NCBI GenBank assembly: GCA_964444365.1
Contig: CAYUHJ010000010.1
Location: 1-64,000, forward strand
Length of the DNA stretch: 64,000 bases
From: CAYUHJ01 sp964444365
Lineage (GTDB): Bacteria > Planctomycetota > Planctomycetia > Gemmatales > Gemmataceae
Reading direction: 5' to 3'
Made by a program: the position numbers and the translations under genes
The notes under the pieces: generated by a model
Database searches by the model: none
Seen by the model: only the letters and a program-made list of their open reading frames with translations
Told to the model about the DNA's origin: nothing
Shown here: positions 42,633-53,467 of the stretch, in pieces
Layout: the number at the start of each line of letters is the position of its first letter
Position numbering within the stretch: the first letter of the stretch is position 1

Positions 42633-43241
42633 ATGTCCAACCTTGCCGGCTTCCGGTGCCGCGCGTGCAACACGCCGATCGACATGCAGCCGGGCCAGAT
42701 CGGCACCTGCTCGGGGTGCGGGCGGAAGAACTACGCCCCCGCGTCCGGGTACGAGTATTTTTCGTCGGTCCCGACGAACACGCTGCCCGGCGAGATCCCG
42801 CCGGAACAGCCCGAACTGGCCCCGGTCGACGACGAAGTGATCGTCTGCGCGAAGTGCAAGAAGATCACGCTCGCCCCGCCCGGCACGACCGTCCGGTGCC
42901 CGTCGTGCGGGGAGGTGTGCCACGCCTCGAAGATGGACTCGATCGTCGAGCTGGTCGCCGCACCGGGGGATTCCCACGTTTTTCCGCAAAACCGCGGGCT
43001 GCTCGTCGCGGCGTCCACCGACTTCACCCTCGGGGCCCTCGCGGACGGCCCCACGTCCGCCGACTTCGCCGCCCCGTCCCCGTTCGGCGAGAAAAAGACG
43101 AAGGCGTTCAGCATGCCCCTCGGCGAGTTCGGGACGCCGAAGCCGAGGCCGTCCGCGTTCGCGAGCCCGCTGGTCGTCGCCCTCCTCGCGGGGCTCGTCG
43201 CGGCGGCGGGGTACTATTACTACTTCTACCTCCGCCGGTGA
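42633..43241 (+). CDS. Zinc-ribbon protein with a C-terminal membrane anchor
   Basis: A 202-residue protein with two treble-clef or ribbon-like zinc sites. The first is CRACNTPIDMQPGQ followed by CSGCGRKN (Cys at about 9, 12, 27, 30). The second is CAKCKKITLAPPG followed by CPSCGEVC (about 72-99). A flexible Pro/Ser-rich middle part leads to a single hydrophobic segment LVVALLAGLVAAAGYYYYFY near 180-199 and a short basic end, so it is a tail-anchored protein with the ribbons in the cytosol. Similar architectures are common in planctomycetes, but the function is unknown. The ATG at 42633 follows a short gap. Confidence 0.7.
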   Translation: MSNLAGFRCRACNTPIDMQPGQIGTCSGCGRKNYAPASGYEYFSSVPTNTLPGEIPPEQPELAPVDDEVIVCAKCKKITLAPPGTTVRCPSCGEVCHASKMDSIVELVAAPGDSHVFPQNRGLLVAASTDFTLGALADGPTSADFAAPSPFGEKKTKAFSMPLGEFGTPKPRPSAFASPLVVALLAGLVAAAGYYYYFYLRR

Positions 43242-43340
43242 CGGCGGCCCGCGAGCCGAACCCCGCCGCACACTGGCCGACTCGCACCGGGTTCCCGAGA
43301 ACGATACGGCCGTCCCGCCCGCGCTCCCGGAGTCCGCACC

Positions 43341-43937
43341 ATGTCCAAAGGCAAGATCGGGGTGCTCATCGAGGAGCACTTCGACCCCGACGAGTACCGC
43401 GAGTTCAACCAGTTCTTCCCGGCGAACGGCTACGAGGTCGTGTACCTCTCGCACCTGTGGAACCAGCCCAGCCTCCGGTTCGGCTCGAACGCCGAGGGGG
43501 ACGAGGTCAAGGAACACGTCGTCGTCACGACCGAAGTGAACGGCCTCGACCCCGCCGGGTTCAAGGCCATCCTCGCCATCGGGGCCTACGCCACGGACCG
43601 CTTGCGATACCAGGAAAAAGTGAAGCCCGGCCAGAAGAACAACGCCCCCGCGGTCGCGTTCGTCCGCCGGGCGATGGCGACGCCGGGCGTCAAAATGGCG
43701 ACGATTTGCCACGGCCTTTGGCTGTGGTGCGCCGACCCGGACCTGATCCGCGGCCGGAAGGTGACGTGTGCCCACAACCTGATCTCGGACGTGTCGAACG
43801 CCGGGGCCGACATCCAGTACGACCTGGAAAAGGAGACGACCGCGGACATCGTCATCGACGGCAACCTGATCACGAGCCGGCACCCCGGCGTGAACAAGCT
43901 GTTCATGGAAACGATCGTGGCGGAACTGGAGAAATAA
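43341..43937 (+). CDS. DJ-1/PfpI family protein
   Basis: A 198-residue member of the DJ-1/PfpI (class I glutamine amidotransferase-like) superfamily. The family start KIGVLIEEHFDPDEYREF is at residues 5-22, and the nucleophile elbow carries the reactive Cys in KMATICHGLWLWC near 116-128. The region RGRKVTCAHNLISDV near 136-150 also matches. Members act as chaperones, glyoxalases or peptidases and often respond to oxidative stress. Two further same-strand genes (a CMD-family protein and an NTF2-like protein) follow, each preceded by a palindrome, so they may be functionally linked rather than a tight operon. The exact activity is not predictable. Confidence 0.85.
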   Translation: MSKGKIGVLIEEHFDPDEYREFNQFFPANGYEVVYLSHLWNQPSLRFGSNAEGDEVKEHVVVTTEVNGLDPAGFKAILAIGAYATDRLRYQEKVKPGQKNNAPAVAFVRRAMATPGVKMATICHGLWLWCADPDLIRGRKVTCAHNLISDVSNAGADIQYDLEKETTADIVIDGNLITSRHPGVNKLFMETIVAELEK

Positions 43938-43951
43938 TCGACGGCGTGATT

Positions 43952-44021
43952 GTGTTTAGCCGCGACGCGGTAGCGGAGCGCGGCAACGATTCCGCGCTCC
44001 GCTACCGCATCGCGGCTACAC
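43952..44021. repeat. Palindrome of the TAGCCGCGA family
   Basis: The left arm is 43952-43983 and the right arm 43992-44021, with about 28 of 30 bases pairing around a short loop. It lies between the DJ-1 gene and the CMD gene and ends 13 bp before the ATG of the latter. Confidence 0.85.
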
Positions 44022-44034
44022 GAGGACTCCACCC

Positions 44035-44403
44035 ATGTTCAAAAACGCCGTCACCGACGACAAGGCTTTGCTCGACGCTCTGAAGGGGATCAACCCGAAG
44101 TTCGGCGACATCGTCGAACGCTATTCCGGCGAACTGTGGGGGGCTCCGCTCATCGACCAGAAGACGAAGGCCCTCGTCTGCATCGCGATCGACGTGGTCA
44201 ACGGGTCGCTCTACGGGGCCGGCACGCCGTTCGAGGCGCACGTCGACATGGCCATCAAGCAGGGCGCGACCATCGCCGAGATCGAGGAACTGCTCCTCTT
44301 CCTGTGCGGCTACGCGGGCATGAACAAGGCCGCCGGCGGGTTCGGCCGGCTGAACGAGATCAAGGCCGCCGGCAAGACCGGGCTCGGCACGCCGTTGAAG
44401 TAA
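44035..44403 (+). CDS. Carboxymuconolactone decarboxylase (CMD) family protein
   Basis: A 122-residue all-helical protein of the CMD/AhpD superfamily. The core is KTKALVCIAIDVVNGSLYGA near 43-62, then GTPFEAHVDMAIKQGATIAEIEELL near 63-87 and the final helices with CGYAGMNKAAGGF. AhpD peroxiredoxin reductases need a CxxC pair; only isolated cysteines are seen here (Cys49 and one near residue 91), so AhpD-like activity is unlikely and a decarboxylase-like or unknown role is more probable. It lies between the DJ-1 and NTF2-like genes. Confidence 0.8.
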   Translation: MFKNAVTDDKALLDALKGINPKFGDIVERYSGELWGAPLIDQKTKALVCIAIDVVNGSLYGAGTPFEAHVDMAIKQGATIAEIEELLLFLCGYAGMNKAAGGFGRLNEIKAAGKTGLGTPLK

Positions 44404-44410
44404 GCTCATT

Positions 44411-44536
44411 CTCCCCTCTCCCCTTGGGGGAGAGGGGCCGGGGGTGAGGGGAAGGCTTCATCCCGAGAGCACGCTCACGTTGTGGGGAAGCGCGTTCCCC
44501 TCACCCCTAACCCCTCTCCCCCAAGGGGAGAGGGGG
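44411..44536. repeat. Composite palindrome, CCCCTCTCCCCTTGGGG family
   Basis: Two hairpins of the type CCCCTCTCCCC/GGGGAGAGGGG lie at the ends, with GGGGGTGAGGGGAAGGCTTC and its partner inside. The same family is at 51142-51289. It lies between the CMD and NTF2-like genes, just before the ribosome site of the latter. Confidence 0.85.
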
Positions 44537-44562
44537 ACCGAACCCTCACCAGGAGTCCGCCC

Positions 44563-45132
44563 GTGAAGAAGCGCGTCAACTACTACAAGGACCTCTCCGC
44601 CGACTACTCCCGTCCGGGGCTGGTCTCGAAGGAGATGCAGGACAAGCTCATCAAACAGGCAGAAGAGTTCATCGCGAAGAAGGAGAAGACCCTCCCCGCG
44701 ATCGGCCCGGACTACACCCTGGCGACGGTCGAAAAGGAAAACAAGGACTGGTGGCCGACCCACTGCGAGGCCCTCCGCCGCGGCCGGGGGGACCTGCTCA
44801 CCGCCGAGTACCGCGACGACCTCGTGTACCTGTGCCAGGACGGGCCGTACTTCGGGCTCGAAGAGCAGAAGGCCCGCGAACTCCACTGGTGGGCGCTGAT
44901 CGCCCAGCCCGGCGTGACCATGTGCTGGCCGATCGTCCAGATCAGCGGCGAGCACGTCTTCTTCGAGTGGAAGTGCGAGGACGACGCCACGAACGAGACG
45001 ATCGCGAAGGGGACGGTGACGTTCGTCCGCCGCGGCCACCGGGGGGCGTGCTACCTCAAGACGGAACAGCTCACGTTCGTGCGGGACGTTTTCGCGCCAG
45101 AGGAACTCGTCAAGCTCATCAAGACGTCGTAA
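44563..45132 (+). CDS. NTF2/SnoaL-like protein of unknown substrate
   Basis: A 189-residue cytosolic protein. An N-terminal helix-rich part (KKRVNYYKDLSADYSRPG) precedes what looks like a cone-shaped NTF2-like fold: DLLTAEYRDDLVYLCQDG, then the loop PYFGLEEQKARELHWWAL, and the beta strands VQISGEHVFFEWKCEDDAT and KGTVTFVRRGHRGACYLKTE. Such folds act as ketosteroid isomerase-like enzymes, cyclases or binding proteins. GTG at 44563 was chosen because AGGAG lies about 8 nt upstream; a longer frame would start inside the preceding palindrome and include repeat-derived peptide. A 14-bp hairpin lies just after the stop. Confidence 0.65.
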   Translation: MKKRVNYYKDLSADYSRPGLVSKEMQDKLIKQAEEFIAKKEKTLPAIGPDYTLATVEKENKDWWPTHCEALRRGRGDLLTAEYRDDLVYLCQDGPYFGLEEQKARELHWWALIAQPGVTMCWPIVQISGEHVFFEWKCEDDATNETIAKGTVTFVRRGHRGACYLKTEQLTFVRDVFAPEELVKLIKTS

Positions 45133-45152
45133 CGGCCGGACCAGCGAGTATA

Positions 45153-45184
45153 AGAGCCGCGAACGGGATTCCGTTCGCGGCTCT
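45153..45184. terminator. Perfect hairpin after the NTF2-like gene
   Basis: A perfect 14-bp stem AGAGCCGCGAACGG (45153-45166) with its complement (45171-45184) and a GATT loop, starting 20 bp after the stop codon. There is no poly-U tail, so a rho-independent terminator is likely but not proven. Confidence 0.55.
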
Positions 45185-45228
45185 TGAGTGAGGGCGCGGC
45201 GGACGCTGAAGGGTTCCGGCCGCGGGTG

Positions 45229-45234
45229 TATAAT
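45229..45234 (+). promoter_or_regulatory. Candidate -10 element upstream of the kinase gene
   Basis: A perfect TATAAT in a GC-rich background, about 31 bp before the GTG start at 45266. No good -35 at 16-18 bp. A suggestive match only. Confidence 0.35.
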
Positions 45235-45265
45235 CACGGGCGATCCCTTTTCCGAAGGCACCCTC

Positions 45266-48200
45266 GTGACCCGTCCCCTCGTGATTTGCCCCCGCGGGCA
45301 CCAGACCGACCCGGCCGGCGCGTCGGTGTCCGCCAACGGAACCCCCGCCTGCCCGGTGTGCGGCGAGTCGACCCGGCCCGTGTCGCAGGCGTCGACACTC
45401 GAATACGCCCCGGCGGCGGACGCGAACGCCACGGTGCCCCCAGGGTCGGCGGCCACCGCCCCCGGCGGGGACGACTGGCAGACGCTCCCCCCCCTTTCCC
45501 AATCCGGCACCAAGCCGGACGAGAACGCGACCCTCCCCCCGACCCACCCGCCGGGTTCGCCGACCGGGTCGACCGTGCCCCCGTCCCTGGGGTTGATGAC
45601 CGGGTCGGCCGCCGGCGAATCCAACCCCGTCGTCACCGTCTCCGGGTACGAGATCCGTCGGGTGCTCGGCCGCGGCAGCATGGGGGTCGTGTACAAGGCC
45701 CGGCAGGTGAACCTGAACCGGACCGTCGCCCTGAAGATGGTCCTGGCCGGCGGGCACGCCTCGTCCGACGAACGCGCCCGGTTCCAGAAGGAGGCCGAGG
45801 CCCTCGCGTCCCTCCAGCACCCGAACATCATCCAGGTGTACGAGGTCGGCGAGGCCGAGGGGATGCCGTTCTTCTCGATGGAGTTCCTGCCCGGCGGCAC
45901 GCTCGAAAAGCTGACCCCGGGCGGGTCCCCGATCGACCCGAAGAAGGCCGCGGAGATCGTCGAGAAGCTGGCCCGGGCGATGGCCGTCGCCCACCAGCGG
46001 GGGATCGTCCACCGGGACCTGAAGCCGGCGAACGTGCTGCTGACGGCGGACGGCGAGCCGAAGGTCACGGACTTCGGCCTGGCGAAGCGGCTGGACGACG
46101 CGGGCGGCCGCAGCGGGGCGACCCAGACCGGCACCGCGATGGGCACCCCGAGCTACATGGCCCCGGAACAGGCCGAGGGCCGGATCAAGGAGATCGGCCC
46201 GGCGGCGGACGTGTACGCCCTGGGCGCGATCCTGTACGAGCTGCTCACCGGCCGGCCGCCGTTCAAGGGGATGACCGCCGTCGACACGATGCTGATGGTC
46301 GTGACGGAGGAGGCGGTGTCCCCGACCCGGCTGCAACCGCGGCTGCCGCGGGACATCGTCACCATCTGCCTGAAGTGCATCCAGAAGCCGATCCCGAAGC
46401 GGTACGCCTCCGCCAAGGACCTCGCGGACGACCTGAGGCGGTTCCAGAACGGCGAGCCGATCAAGGCCGTGCCGGTCAGCAACTGGGAGCGGGCGCGGAA
46501 GTGGGTCCGCCGCCGGCCGGCGACGGCCGCCCTGCTCGGGTTTAGCGCCGCGGCCTGCGTCGCCCTGCTCGCCGTCGGGGTGTGGTTCCACCTCGAACTC
46601 CGGGCGTCGATGAAGGAAACGGAGCAGGAGAAGCAGGTCGCCGTCCGGCGGCTGGCCCGGCTGTACGTCGCCCAGGGCATGACCTACGCCGACCGCGGCG
46701 ACATCCCGCTGGCCCTGCCGTTTCTCATCGAAGCCCTCAAGCTGGAACACGGCGACCCCGAGCGGGAAGAACTGGACCGCATGCGGCTGGCGGCGGTCTT
46801 GCGGTACACCCCCCGCCTGCTCCGGGTCGGGTTTCACCAGCAGTGCGTGAACGACGTCGGCTTCTCGCCGGACGGCCGGTACGCCTTCTCCGCGTCGGGG
46901 GACGGCACGGTCCACGTCTGGGCCGGCTCGCCCGAGGAGCCGCTGTCGATCCACGCCTCCCACCTGCACCACGGGGCCGGGGTGAACCGCGCGGCGTTCT
47001 CCCGCGACTCGACCCGGCTGGTCACGGCCGGGAATGACGGCAAGGCCCGCGTCTGGGCGTGCGAAACCGGGCAGCCCGGGGCGACCTTCGACCACGGGGC
47101 CGACGTTCGCTGCGCCCAGTTCGACGTCACCGGAGCCGTGGCGCTCACCGCCGGGGCCGACGGCGTCGTCAAGCAGTGGGACACGGCGACGGGCCGCGCG
47201 GCCCGGCCCGACATCAAGCACGGCAAGGACGTTCTCTGGGCGGCCTACAGCCCGGACGGGGAACGGCTCGTGACCGCGGGCACGGGCATGGCCAAGCTGT
47301 GGAACGCGAAGACCGGCGAGCCGATCGGCCCCCCGTTTCACGCGGGGGCGGACGTGGTCCTGTACGCCGAGTTCAGCCCGGACGGCAAGCGCGTCGTCAC
47401 CGCCGGGGGCGACAACTTCGCCCGGCAGTGGGCGATCACCCCGGCCGGGGCCAGGCCGACCGGGCGGGACATGCCGCACACCGAAGACGTATTGGCCGCC
47501 CGGTTCAACGCGACCGGAACCCGGATCGCCACCGCCTCGGCCGACGGGACGGCCCGCATCTGGGACACCGACGGCAACCCGATCGGCCAGTACATGTGGC
47601 ACAACAGCGTCGTCAACGACGTCGCGTTCTCCCCGGACGGGACCGCCGTCGTCACGTCCAGCGACGACAACACCGCCCGCGTCTGGGACGCCGCCACCGG
47701 CCTGCCCCGCGGCCCCCGACTGGCCCACTGCGGGGCGGTCAACCGGGCCGTGTTCAGCCCGAGCAGCAAGTACGTGCTGACCGGCTCCCAGGCCGGGCTG
47801 AGCCGGCTGTACCGCCGGCTCGACTCGTTCCCGAAGATCGTCATCGCCGCCCCGGAGCCCCCGACCCGCGTCAACGTCCGCAGCCGGGACGGCAAGTGGG
47901 AGGCCGTGTGGGGGCCGAACAACACCGTCCGCGTCCTCGCCGCCGCCGACCGGAGCCCGGCCGGGCCGGAGATCAAGCTGAAGGGGAACGTGTTCACCGC
48001 CGACTTCTCCCCGGACGGCACCCGGCTGGTGACGGCGAACGACATGGGCTCCGCCGTCATCTGGAACGTCGCCACGGCCGAGCTCGCCGTCCCCCCGCTG
48101 CGGCACTCCAGCGCCGTGTACTCCGCCGCGTTCAGCCCGGACGGCACGAAGGTCGTGACCGGCAGCGACGACAACACCGCCCGCGTCTGGGACGCCGCCA

Positions 48201-48577
48201 CCGGCGACCCCCTGGGCCAGCCGATGCGGCACGACGCCACGGTGAACAAGGCCGCCTTCGACCCGACCGGGAAGATCGTCCTGACCGCGTCCAGCGACGG
48301 GGCCGCCCGCGCCTGGGACTACACCAACGGCGAACCCCTCACCCCGAGCCTGGACACGGCCGGGTGGGCCGGCGACGCCCTCCGCCACCCGTTCGACCCG
48401 AAGGTGTGGGACCTCCCCGTCGAGCGGCGGCCGCTCAAGACCCTCGCCCTCGAAGCCCACTGGCTGTCCGGCCACACCGTCGACAAGTCCGGGGTGATCG
48501 TCTCGTCCGACGTGGACACGCTCCGCGAAATCTGGGACGAGGTCCAGAAGCACCACCCCGAACTGCTCAAGCGCTAA
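45266..48577 (+). CDS. Membrane Ser/Thr protein kinase fused to WD40 repeats
   Basis: A 1103-residue signalling protein. The N-terminus has a short zinc-ribbon-like part (ICPRGH...CPVCGE). After a Pro/Ala/Thr-rich spacer comes a complete Hanks-type kinase domain (about 127-390): GRGSMGVVYKAR, the catalytic Lys in VALKMV, HRDLKPANVLL, DFGLAKRL, and APEQAEGR. One membrane helix follows (ALLGFSAAACVALLAVGVWF near 427-446), which puts the kinase in the cytosol. The remaining 600 residues are WD40-like blades with the recurring FSPDGTxxVTxSxDxTxRVWD pattern (for example TARVWDAATGLPRG and ARVWDAATGDPLG). This architecture is typical of Gemmataceae. A GTG start at 45266 gives the family N-terminus. 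A STAS/RsbW/PP2C cluster lies 2-8 kb downstream, so a shared signalling role is possible. Confidence 0.9.
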   Translation: MTRPLVICPRGHQTDPAGASVSANGTPACPVCGESTRPVSQASTLEYAPAADANATVPPGSAATAPGGDDWQTLPPLSQSGTKPDENATLPPTHPPGSPTGSTVPPSLGLMTGSAAGESNPVVTVSGYEIRRVLGRGSMGVVYKARQVNLNRTVALKMVLAGGHASSDERARFQKEAEALASLQHPNIIQVYEVGEAEGMPFFSMEFLPGGTLEKLTPGGSPIDPKKAAEIVEKLARAMAVAHQRGIVHRDLKPANVLLTADGEPKVTDFGLAKRLDDAGGRSGATQTGTAMGTPSYMAPEQAEGRIKEIGPAADVYALGAILYELLTGRPPFKGMTAVDTMLMVVTEEAVSPTRLQPRLPRDIVTICLKCIQKPIPKRYASAKDLADDLRRFQNGEPIKAVPVSNWERARKWVRRRPATAALLGFSAAACVALLAVGVWFHLELRASMKETEQEKQVAVRRLARLYVAQGMTYADRGDIPLALPFLIEALKLEHGDPEREELDRMRLAAVLRYTPRLLRVGFHQQCVNDVGFSPDGRYAFSASGDGTVHVWAGSPEEPLSIHASHLHHGAGVNRAAFSRDSTRLVTAGNDGKARVWACETGQPGATFDHGADVRCAQFDVTGAVALTAGADGVVKQWDTATGRAARPDIKHGKDVLWAAYSPDGERLVTAGTGMAKLWNAKTGEPIGPPFHAGADVVLYAEFSPDGKRVVTAGGDNFARQWAITPAGARPTGRDMPHTEDVLAARFNATGTRIATASADGTARIWDTDGNPIGQYMWHNSVVNDVAFSPDGTAVVTSSDDNTARVWDAATGLPRGPRLAHCGAVNRAVFSPSSKYVLTGSQAGLSRLYRRLDSFPKIVIAAPEPPTRVNVRSRDGKWEAVWGPNNTVRVLAAADRSPAGPEIKLKGNVFTADFSPDGTRLVTANDMGSAVIWNVATAELAVPPLRHSSAVYSAAFSPDGTKVVTGSDDNTARVWDAATGDPLGQPMRHDATVNKAAFDPTGKIVLTASSDGAARAWDYTNGEPLTPSLDTAGWAGDALRHPFDPKVWDLPVERRPLKTLALEAHWLSGHTVDKSGVIVSSDVDTLREIWDEVQKHHPELLKR

Positions 48578-48818
48578 CGCCGGGGGAACGATGACGGAAG
48601 CGGAGTGGCGGACGTAACCGAACATCCTCCCGCTGCCGAAGCCGCACGCCCGCGGTGCTCCACCCTCGGTTTGCGCGTCGAGCGGGTGTCTCGGTCGGGT
48701 CGCGCCCGAAAACAGCTCGCACCGACGCGGCATTTCCCGGCCAGATGATTGCTCCCCCTTCCCCCGCACCTAGAATCTCCGCCACCGTCCCTGCCGACCC
48801 GCACCAGGAGCCGCCGCC

Positions 48819-50645
48819 ATGCCGACCACGGGCTTCACGTTCTCCGACACGGTCGCCGGGTACGTGACCGGTTTCGACGCGGCCGCCGGGGCGTACACCC
48901 TCAAGACCAGCGACGGCACGCCGGTCACGGTCAAGCTGCGGTCGAACACCTACGCCATGCTCGCGCGGAACCTCGGCGAGCCGTACCTGGACTGCACCGG
49001 GCAGATGAAGACCATGCTCGGGCAGACCGGCCGGTTCCTCTACACCTACGGCACCTACTACCCCGAAGGCGGGAAGGACACGTTCGAGGCGCAGTTCATC
49101 ACGTTCGTCGGCCGCAAGCCGGACGATTTCGTCTTCGAGCGGCCGGACTGGTGGGTCAAGCAGATCGCCGAGATCGCGGACTTCTTCCTCAAGGCCCAGT
49201 TCCAGGGCGGGCCGGTCGACTACGCGAACTACCGCACCACGATCAAGCTGTCCGGCGAGAAGGCGGCCGACAACTACCGCCAGGAGACGGACACGATCTC
49301 CCGGCTGGTGTACGGGTTCGCGTCGGCGTACATGCTGACCGGCGACGACCGCTACCTGGAGGGGGCCGAACGCGGCACCGAATACCTCCGCGAGCACATG
49401 CGGTTCCACGACGCGGACGAGAACATCGTCTACTGGTACCACGGCATCGACATTCACGGGGACAGCGAGGACAAGATCTTCGCCTCCGAGTTCGGCGACG
49501 ACTTCATGGCGATCCCCGCCTACGAGCAAATCTACGCCCTCGCCGGGCCGATCCAGACGTACCGCATCACCGGCGACCCGCGCATCCTCAAGGACGCGGA
49601 AATGACGGTCGACCTCTTCGACCGCTTCTACCTGGACAAGGAAAAGGGCGGCTACTTCTCGCACCTCGACCCCGTCACGCTCGACCCGCGGTGCGACTCC
49701 CTGGGGGAGAACAAGGGGAAGAAGAACTGGAACTCCGTCGGCGACCACGCCCCGGCGTACCTCATCAACCTGTACCTGGCCACCGGGCAGGAGCGGTACG
49801 GGAAGATGCTGGAGTTCACCTTCGACACGATCGCGAAGCACTTCCCGAACTACGACGCGAGCCCGTTCGTGCAGGAGAAGTTCTTCGAGGACTGGTCCCA
49901 CGACCGCACGCACATGTGGCAGCAGAACCGCGGCGTGGTCGGGCACAACCTCAAGATCGCGTGGAACCTGATGCGGATGTTCGGCGAGAAGCCGAAGCCC
50001 GAGTACGAGGCCCTCGCCCGGCGGATCGCCGTGGAGATGCCGAAGGTCGGGTACGACAACCGCCGCACGGGCTGGTACGACGTGATGGAGCGGCTGAAGA
50101 AGCCCGGCGAGGAGTGGCACCGCTTCGCGTTCCACGACCGTAAGGCGTGGTGGCAGCAGGAGCAGGGAATTCTCGCGTACCTGATCCTGCACGGGATTCT
50201 TCCGTCCGACGAGTACCAGCGGTACGCCCGCGAGTCGGCGGCGTTCTACAACTCGTTCTTCCTCGACCACGACGACGGGGCCGTCTACTTCAACGTGCTG
50301 GCCAGCGGCGTCCCGTTCCTGATGGGCACCGAGCGGTTCAAGGGCAGCCACTCGATGAGCGGTTACCACTCGACGGAACTCTGCTTCCTGTCGCAGACGT
50401 ACCTGAACCTGCTCATCACGAAGCAACCGCTCGACCTGTACTTCAAGCCGCAGCCGGGGGCGTTCCCGAACCACACGCTGCGGGTGTCGCCGGACATCCT
50501 GCCGCCGGGCCGGGTGACGCTGACGCACGTGTGGGTCGACGACAAGCCGTACGCGAAGTTCGACGCGAAGGCGCTGACGGTGTCCCTGCCGGACGCGAAG
50601 GAGTCCGTGCGGGTGAAGGTCCGGCTCACGCCCAACGGGTCGTGA
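48819..50645 (+). CDS. AGE-family (N-acylglucosamine 2-epimerase-like) protein with N-terminal extra domain
   Basis: A predicted sugar epimerase, isomerase or glycosidase-like protein of 608 residues. The N-terminal 110 residues look like a separate beta-rich domain (TGFTFSDTVAGYVTGFDAAA, then VTVKLRSNTYAMLARNL). An alpha/alpha six-barrel follows (about 110-500): DTISRLVYGFASAYMLTGDD, FFEDWSHDRTHMWQQNRGVV and WWQQEQGILAYLILHGI carry the Arg, His and Trp pattern of the AGE superfamily. The C-terminal 90 residues form a short beta domain. There is no signal peptide. The gene is upstream of a STAS gene and GlgX on the same strand. The substrate cannot be told. The ATG at 48819 is preceded by AGGAGCCGCC. 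Confidence 0.75.
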   Translation: MPTTGFTFSDTVAGYVTGFDAAAGAYTLKTSDGTPVTVKLRSNTYAMLARNLGEPYLDCTGQMKTMLGQTGRFLYTYGTYYPEGGKDTFEAQFITFVGRKPDDFVFERPDWWVKQIAEIADFFLKAQFQGGPVDYANYRTTIKLSGEKAADNYRQETDTISRLVYGFASAYMLTGDDRYLEGAERGTEYLREHMRFHDADENIVYWYHGIDIHGDSEDKIFASEFGDDFMAIPAYEQIYALAGPIQTYRITGDPRILKDAEMTVDLFDRFYLDKEKGGYFSHLDPVTLDPRCDSLGENKGKKNWNSVGDHAPAYLINLYLATGQERYGKMLEFTFDTIAKHFPNYDASPFVQEKFFEDWSHDRTHMWQQNRGVVGHNLKIAWNLMRMFGEKPKPEYEALARRIAVEMPKVGYDNRRTGWYDVMERLKKPGEEWHRFAFHDRKAWWQQEQGILAYLILHGILPSDEYQRYARESAAFYNSFFLDHDDGAVYFNVLASGVPFLMGTERFKGSHSMSGYHSTELCFLSQTYLNLLITKQPLDLYFKPQPGAFPNHTLRVSPDILPPGRVTLTHVWVDDKPYAKFDAKALTVSLPDAKESVRVKVRLTPNGS

Positions 50646-50654
50646 TCCGTCATG

Positions 50655-50750
50655 TCCCCTCCCCCCTTGTGGGGGAGGGTGAGGGTGGGGGTCGCTTGGG
50701 TAGTGGAGCTTTCACCCCCACCCCAACCCTCCCCCCTCAAGGGGGAGGGA
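50655..50750. repeat. Composite G/C-rich palindrome (CCCTCCCCCTTGAGGG family)
   Basis: Same architecture as at 6111-6207, with GTGAGGGTGGGGGT on the left and CACCCCAACCCTCC on the right. It separates the AGE-like gene from the STAS gene. Confidence 0.85.
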
Positions 50751-50805
50751 GTAAGAAGCAGAAGTCGAACGGGGCTCGCTGTTCCATCGACTTTGGGAGT
50801 CCGCG

Positions 50806-51138
50806 ATGACGATCAACGTCAAGACCGAGAACGACATCACGGTCGTCGAGATCGCCGGCGAACTGAACGCGGGGACGGTGCCCGACGCGCAGGGTGCGGT
50901 GCTGCCGCTCGCGGTGCCGGGGTGCAAGATCGTCCTCGACCTGACGGCCGTCCCGTTCATGTCGAGCGCCGGCCTGCGGCTCATGCTGGTGCTGTTCCGC
51001 ACGGTGAAGTCGAAGGGCGGCAAGATCCTGCTGGCCGGCCTCGCGGACGAGATCAAGAGCACGATGTCGCTGACCGGGTTCCTCGACTTCTTCGACTGCC
51101 GCGCGACCCGAGCCGAGGCCGTGACGGCGCTGGCGTGA
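50806..51138 (+). CDS. STAS-domain anti-sigma factor antagonist (RsbV/SpoIIAA-like)
   Basis: A 110-residue single-domain STAS protein. The strand-helix order is complete: ITVVEIAGELNAGTVPDAQ near 11-29, then IVLDLTAVPFMSSAGLRLML near 43-62 with the phosphoacceptor Ser in SSAG, and the last strand KILLAGLADEIKS near 72-84. When unphosphorylated it would bind an RsbW-like kinase and free that kinase's partner. Downstream on the same strand are GlgX, a second STAS gene, an RsbW-like kinase gene and a PP2C phosphatase gene, which gives all parts of a partner-switching loop. The target sigma factor or effector is not encoded here. Confidence 0.9.
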   Translation: MTINVKTENDITVVEIAGELNAGTVPDAQGAVLPLAVPGCKIVLDLTAVPFMSSAGLRLMLVLFRTVKSKGGKILLAGLADEIKSTMSLTGFLDFFDCRATRAEAVTALA

Positions 51139-51141
51139 TCG

Positions 51142-51289
51142 ACCCTCTCCCCGTGGGGGAGAGGGTGGCCGTAGACCGGGTGAGGCGACGACCCCACGAG
51201 GAATGACGCTTCCGCCCAAGACAGCAAACCTCTTCACGGGTGAAGCCTTTCCCTCACCCCCAACCCCTCTCCCCCAAGGGGAGAGGGGA
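51142..51289. repeat. Composite palindrome, CCCCTCTCCCC family
   Basis: Terminal hairpins CCCTCTCCCCGTGGGGGAGA and CCCCTCTCCCCCAAGGGGAG, with GGGTGAGGCGACGACCCC on the inside and a GTGAAGCCTTTCCC tract. It lies between the STAS gene and glgX. Confidence 0.8.
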
Positions 51290-51321
51290 GAAGAAAAACT
51301 TCCTCCTCCCCGCGAGGCACC

Positions 51322-53430
<2,109 letters not shown>

Positions 53431-53467
53431 CAGACCCTTTCCGACGACTCTCACCAGAGGGCACCCG

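Noticed and set aside
44482..44562. Longer N-terminus for the NTF2-like protein
   Set aside because: It would translate the palindrome (LTPNPSPPRGEGDR). The GTG at 44563 has a good ribosome site.
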